The notes beneath the pieces were generated by a model that was not told the origin of the DNA, made no database searches, and worked only from the letters and a program-made list of their open reading frames with translations. From NCBI RefSeq assembly GCF_016650635.1, contig NZ_JAEKFI010000004.1, positions 744,001-808,000 of the forward strand: a stretch of 64,000 nucleotides of DNA, read 5' to 3'. Source of the DNA: Pseudomonas sp. TH43. Its GTDB lineage: Bacteria; Pseudomonadota; Gammaproteobacteria; Pseudomonadales; Pseudomonadaceae. Shown here piece after piece: positions 60,474 to 64,000 of this stretch. The position numbers were made by a program, and so were the translations under genes. Every line of letters begins with the position of its first letter. The first letter of the stretch is position 1.

Positions 60474-60748
60474 CACAACACCATATGCACGAAGCCGGTC
60501 GCCCGCAGTTCGCTGTTGATGTTGTACAGCTGATCCTGGTCGGTCGCGACGATGTGCAACTGAATCGTGGTGTATTTGCCGTTGGTGCTTTGACGTTCGT
60601 CGATACGCTCATCATTGATGGTCGCGTGTTTTTTGACGATGTCGATGATCTTGTCTTTGTTGCCCACTCCGGTATCGCTGATCACCTTAACGGGATAATC
60701 AGTCACCGGGAATTCGATCTTTGGCGCCTTTACTTCGGTATCGGTCAT
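60473..60748 (-). CDS. ybeD: DUF493 protein (YbeD)
   Basis: A 91-residue ACT-like small protein of the DUF493 family, found beside lipB in many gamma-proteobacteria. It ends with the ELRATGFVHMVL segment. In E. coli it has an ACT-like fold and an unknown, possibly regulatory, role. The start at 60748 (MTDTEVKAPKIEFP) is used; upstream codons toward 60793 lack homology. First gene of ybeD-lipB-lipA. Confidence 0.92.
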   Translation of the reverse strand: MTDTEVKAPKIEFPVTDYPVKVISDTGVGNKDKIIDIVKKHATINDERIDERQSTNGKYTTIQLHIVATDQDQLYNINSELRATGFVHMVL

Positions 60749-60780
60749 GGCGTAACGGCCTCTTAAGCCGTGGTAACGCG

Positions 60781-60813
60781 CATGGCCCCGCACCGGATCG
60801 GGGCGGGGCCATG
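60781..60813. other. GC-rich hairpin between dacA/C and ybeD
   Basis: CATGGCCCCGC (60781-60791) and GCGGGGCCATG (60803-60813) form an 11-bp perfect stem with an 11-base loop. No T-run follows on the minus strand, so it is a weak terminator or attenuator between dacA/C and ybeD-lipBA. Confidence 0.6.
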
Positions 60814-60827
60814 CAGGTCAACACAAA

Positions 60828-61985
60828 TCAGTTGAACAAGCCGTAGAAGAATAGACGGATGCTATCCCACATGCGGCGGAAGATACCACCCTCCTCGACA
60901 GCGTCCAGAGCGATCAGGTCGGCGCTGTGCACAACCTTGTCTTCCAGTTTCACTTCGACTTTACCGATCACGTCGCCCTTGGCGATTGGCGCGGTCAGTT
61001 GCGGGTTCATGGTCATGCTGGCTGCGAGCTTTTTCAGCTGGCCTTTTGGCAGGGTCATGGTCAGGTCTTCAGCCAGGCCGGCCTTGACTTGATTGGTGGT
61101 GCCTTTCCACACCGGGGCCTGAGCCAGTTCGGTGCCCTTCTGATAGAAGGTCTGGGTTTCGAAGAAGCGGAAGCCGTAGGTCAGCAACTTCTGGGTCTCA
61201 GCGGCGCGAGCCACTTCGCTGTTGGTGCCGAACACCACAGCAATCAGGCGCTGGCCATCACGTACAGCCGAGGACACCATGCAGTAGCCGGCTTCGTCGG
61301 TGTGACCGGTTTTCAGACCGTCAACGGTCTTGTCACGCCACAGCAGCAGGTTGCGGTTAGGCTGCTTGATGCCGTTCCAGAAGAACTCTTTCTGCGAGTA
61401 GATCGCGTAGTGAGCCGGGTCTTCGTGGATGATCGCGCGCGCCAGGATCGCCATGTCGTGAGCCGACGAGTAGTGCTCAGGATTTGGCAGACCGGTCGGG
61501 TTCATGAAGTGGGTGTTGCTCATGCCCAGATCAGTCACGGTTTTGTTCATCAGGTCGGCGAAAGCGTCTTCGCTGCCGGCGATGTGCTCGGACAGTGCCA
61601 CGCTGGCGTCGTTGCCGGACTGGATGATGATGCCGTGCAGCAGGTCGCTGACCGTCACCTGCGAGCCGACTTTGATGAACATCCGCGAACCGCCGGTACG
61701 CCAGGCGTTTTCGCTGACGGTCACCGGGTCGTTTTCACCGATCTGGCCACGACGGATTTCCAGGGTCGCAATGTACGCGGTCATCAGCTTGGTCAGGCTG
61801 GCCGGCGGCAGACGCTGGTCACCGTTGCTTTCTACCAGCACGTTGCCGCTGGCGGCATCCATGAGGACGTAGGCTTTGGCGGCCAGTTGTGGTGGCGACG
61901 GCATCATCTCGGCCGCGAAGGCGGCTGGCGAGAGGAGCAGCGGGACTAGCAGACACAGGCGTTTGGCAAAGGTGGTGATGTTCAT
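60828..61985 (-). CDS. dacA: D-alanyl-D-alanine carboxypeptidase (PBP5/6 family)
   Basis: Removes the terminal D-Ala from peptidoglycan pentapeptides. The 385-residue protein has a signal peptide (1-24, ending AFA), the active-site SLTK (Ser63, Lys66), SGN (123-125) and KTG (225-227), a C-terminal beta domain and an amphipathic terminal helix (MWDSIRLFFYGLF) for membrane binding. P. aeruginosa calls this gene dacC (PBP5). It belongs to the mltB-rlpA-dacA run. Confidence 0.95.
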   Translation of the reverse strand: MNITTFAKRLCLLVPLLLSPAAFAAEMMPSPPQLAAKAYVLMDAASGNVLVESNGDQRLPPASLTKLMTAYIATLEIRRGQIGENDPVTVSENAWRTGGSRMFIKVGSQVTVSDLLHGIIIQSGNDASVALSEHIAGSEDAFADLMNKTVTDLGMSNTHFMNPTGLPNPEHYSSAHDMAILARAIIHEDPAHYAIYSQKEFFWNGIKQPNRNLLLWRDKTVDGLKTGHTDEAGYCMVSSAVRDGQRLIAVVFGTNSEVARAAETQKLLTYGFRFFETQTFYQKGTELAQAPVWKGTTNQVKAGLAEDLTMTLPKGQLKKLAASMTMNPQLTAPIAKGDVIGKVEVKLEDKVVHSADLIALDAVEEGGIFRRMWDSIRLFFYGLFN

Positions 61986-62172
61986 CCGTCTCTCGAAATC
62001 GCTAATGGAAACTGCCCTAAGGCAAAATTTAATCAGATGACTTTCTAACGAGCCATCGCGTATTCAGTTGCTCACTCCAGTCACCCTTGCCGGGCTTTTG
62101 TTCTTCGACGAGCCAACAACCTGATTCACCCCCCAATCGCTGGTGAATCGTCAATCAAGTCCTACGTATTGC

Positions 62173-63183
62173 TTATTCCGTGACCACACTTGGCGAACCA
62201 AGGTTGGCCAGGCGCACGCTGTTCTGCACCTGGGCAATTTCACCCGGCGAACCGATCGGCCCCAGACGCACCCGATGCAGGGTCTGCTGATTGCGCACGA
62301 TCGAGCTGATGAACACCGGAGCGCTCACCATCCCGCTGAGCTTCGACCTCAGGAGTTCTGCAGCGTCCGGGTTGGCGAACGCGCCCACCTGCAGATACTG
62401 GCCAGTTGCTGTTGCAGAAGCGTTTTTTTTTGCACTCATCGGCACCGGGACGGTGTCAGAGGCATGTTGCTGCGGTGGCGGCGTCCACTGCTCGACGGTG
62501 CCGGCCGACGCCGTGATCACCGGCGCGCTGTTCTGCGCGACCTGCGGCTCGTTGAGCATCAACGGTGCCGGACGGCCCTTGGCTGCCCAATACTGCTGCG
62601 GATCGATGCCTTCAACCTTGACGCGCGCGGTGCCGGTTTCGGCGTAACCGAGTTTTTTCGCGGCGGCGTACGACAAGTCGATGATGCGATCGGAATAGAA
62701 CGGCCCACGGTCATTGACCCGCAGGATCACCGTGCGGTTGTTGTCCAGGTTGGTCACCCGAACGTAACTTGGCAGTGGCAATGTCTTGTGGGCAGCACTC
62801 ATGCCGTACAGGTCGTAGACCTCGCCATTGGCGGTGTTCTGACCGTGAAACTTGGTGCCGTACCAGGACGCCGTGCCCGAGGCAACGTAGGTCTTGGATT
62901 CCTGCAACGGGAAATAGGTTTTGCCCAGCACGGTGTACGGGTTGGCCTTGTACGGGCCAGTGTGCAGGGTCGGTGTGGCATCAGGGATGCGCGAAACATC
63001 GACGTCCCACCACGGCGCGCCGTCTTTGTGCGCGCGGTTGATGTCCAGACCCGGCTGCGCTCGCACAGCGGTATTGGAGGTTTTCGGCGTCGGCGAACGG
63101 CTGGTCGTGCAGCTGGCGACCAGCACCGCCAACGCAGCGAATGCCACCAGCTTCAGGGGTTTATTGTTAGGCAATGCCCGCAT
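62173..63183 (-). CDS. rlpA: Septal lytic transglycosylase RlpA
   Basis: Lipoprotein that cleaves denuded glycan strands at the septum, shown for P. aeruginosa RlpA. The 336 residues run: lipobox LVASC (Cys25), double-psi beta-barrel (GTASWYGTKFHGQNTANGE, and VNDRGPFYSDRIIDLSYAAA with the catalytic Asp), a linker and a C-terminal SPOR domain (YLQVGAFANPDAAELL). Its ATG shares a base with the mltB stop, so they are coupled. Confidence 0.95.
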   Translation of the reverse strand: MRALPNNKPLKLVAFAALAVLVASCTTSRSPTPKTSNTAVRAQPGLDINRAHKDGAPWWDVDVSRIPDATPTLHTGPYKANPYTVLGKTYFPLQESKTYVASGTASWYGTKFHGQNTANGEVYDLYGMSAAHKTLPLPSYVRVTNLDNNRTVILRVNDRGPFYSDRIIDLSYAAAKKLGYAETGTARVKVEGIDPQQYWAAKGRPAPLMLNEPQVAQNSAPVITASAGTVEQWTPPPQQHASDTVPVPMSAKKNASATATGQYLQVGAFANPDAAELLRSKLSGMVSAPVFISSIVRNQQTLHRVRLGPIGSPGEIAQVQNSVRLANLGSPSVVTE

Positions 63184-64000
63184 TACTTGACGCCCCGTGC
63201 TTGTACCAGCTGTTCAGACAGTTGATGTACGGCCATGGCGTACATCACGCTGCGGTTATAACGCGTGATCGCGTAGAAATTCTTCAGGCCCATCCAGTAT
63301 TCAGGGCCATTTTCGCCTTCGAGGCGAAATGCAGTCACCGGCATATCATCGCGCAGCGCATCATGACTCGACCAGCCCAGCGCCCGCAACTCTCCGACGG
63401 TCTTTGTCGGCTCGATGCCCGTGGTCAGGCCGGCATCGACCTGATCGCCACGCACATCGGCGCGGCTGACCACAGGCTCGCCCGCCACCCAGCCGTGACG
63501 CTTGAAATAACTCGCGACGCTGCCGATCGCATCGTCCGGGTTGTTCCAGATATTGATGTGGCCGTCACCGTCGAAATCCACCGCATAGGCGCGAAAGCTG
63601 CTCGGCATGAACTGCGGCAAGCCCATGGCCCCGGCGTAGGAGCCTTTGAGGGTCAGCGGATCGACCTGCTCTTCACGGGCCAGCAGCAGAAACTCACGCA
63701 ATTCCTTGCGGAAAAATTCGGCACGCGGAGGATAGTCGAAACCGAGCGTGGACAAGGCATCGATCACCCGGTAATTACCGGTATTACGTCCGAAAAAGGT
63801 TTCAACGCCGATGATCGACACGATGACTTGTGCCGGTACGCCGTATTCCTGCTCGGCACGGGCCAGTGTCGCCTCGTGCTGACGCCAGAAGTCCACACCT
63901 CGCGCAATACGCGCGTCAGTGATGAACATCGGGCGGTATTCTTTCCACTGCTTGACCCGCTCTGCAGGTCTGGAGATGGCGTCGAGAATCGCCTGCTTGC
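63183..64000 (-). CDS. mltB: Membrane-bound lytic transglycosylase B (5-prime end outside window)
   Basis: Partial MltB; the frame stays open to base 64000 (upstream residues read AISRPAERVKQWKEYRP, as in MltB), so the N-terminal part with its signal lies outside. The catalytic Glu is in IGVETFFGRNTGNYRV, followed by GSYAGAMGLPQFMPSS and DFDGDGHINIWNN. The internal ATG at 63929 is not the true start. It leads rlpA and dacA on the same strand. Confidence 0.95.
   Translation of the reverse strand, partial: KQAILDAISRPAERVKQWKEYRPMFITDARIARGVDFWRQHEATLARAEQEYGVPAQVIVSIIGVETFFGRNTGNYRVIDALSTLGFDYPPRAEFFRKELREFLLLAREEQVDPLTLKGSYAGAMGLPQFMPSSFRAYAVDFDGDGHINIWNNPDDAIGSVASYFKRHGWVAGEPVVSRADVRGDQVDAGLTTGIEPTKTVGELRALGWSSHDALRDDMPVTAFRLEGENGPEYWMGLKNFYAITRYNRSVMYAMAVHQLSEQLVQARGVK

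Overview
The window is a contiguous piece of a Pseudomonas chromosome, most likely the P. fluorescens group. The evidence is the high GC content, the dense set of Pseudomonas REP-type inverted repeats between genes, and a gene order from about 27 kb to the right edge (hrpB, CDF transporter, Lrp, rluE, amn, aidB-like, ladS, thiD, thiE, hemL, DUF1820, miaB, phoH, ybeY, corC, lnt, leuS, lptE, holA, sltB-like, lipA, lipB, ybeD, dacA/C, rlpA, mltB) that matches, from memory, the PA3961 to PA4001 region of P. aeruginosa PAO1. No tRNA, rRNA, CRISPR array, prophage or intact insertion sequence was found.

Region 1 (1-12 kb) is accessory catabolism. A shikimate dehydrogenase-like gene, a TetR regulator, the fused 3-dehydroshikimate dehydratase quiC1 and a divergent MFS permease form a quinate/shikimate uptake and degradation cluster. 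Next to it lies a less understood set: an EamA transporter, a TIM-barrel sugar-phosphate-isomerase-like protein, a Gfo/Idh/MocA dehydrogenase, an IclR regulator and, divergent from it, a ketosteroid-dehydrogenase-like flavoenzyme overlapping an aldo/keto reductase gene. Good candidate operators are visible for both regulators (3757-3770 and 9370-9384).

Region 2 (12-32 kb) is a mosaic of small transcription units: two tandem diverged YpfJ-type metallopeptidases followed by an alpha/beta hydrolase, tesB with a HAD phosphatase, a GNAT acetyltransferase, a histone-deacetylase-like amidohydrolase, a TIGR03862 flavoprotein, rhlE, an EamA exporter divergent from an Lrp regulator, a NYN nuclease with a DEDDh exonuclease, DUF2076, YciC, an EEP phosphatase, hrpB, a lipoprotein, a CDF metal transporter and a low-complexity Asn/Gln/Pro-rich secreted protein.

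Region 3 (32-64 kb) is core genome: regulation (Lrp, ladS), nucleotide and cofactor metabolism (amn, thiD, thiE, hemL), RNA modification and maturation (rluE, miaB, ybeY), envelope building (lnt, lptE, dacA/C, rlpA, two MltB-family transglycosylases, LD-carboxypeptidase), lipoate synthesis (lipBA), DNA replication (holA) and ribosome rescue (arfA). The arfA gene carries a strong hairpin inside its coding region, the signature of tmRNA-controlled non-stop expression. The first gene is probably cut at its 5-prime end by the left edge, and mltB is cut at its 5-prime end by the right edge.

About nineteen intergenic repeats of several families separate the units, and many sit where transcription should end. 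One of them has supplied the final codons of the CDF transporter.
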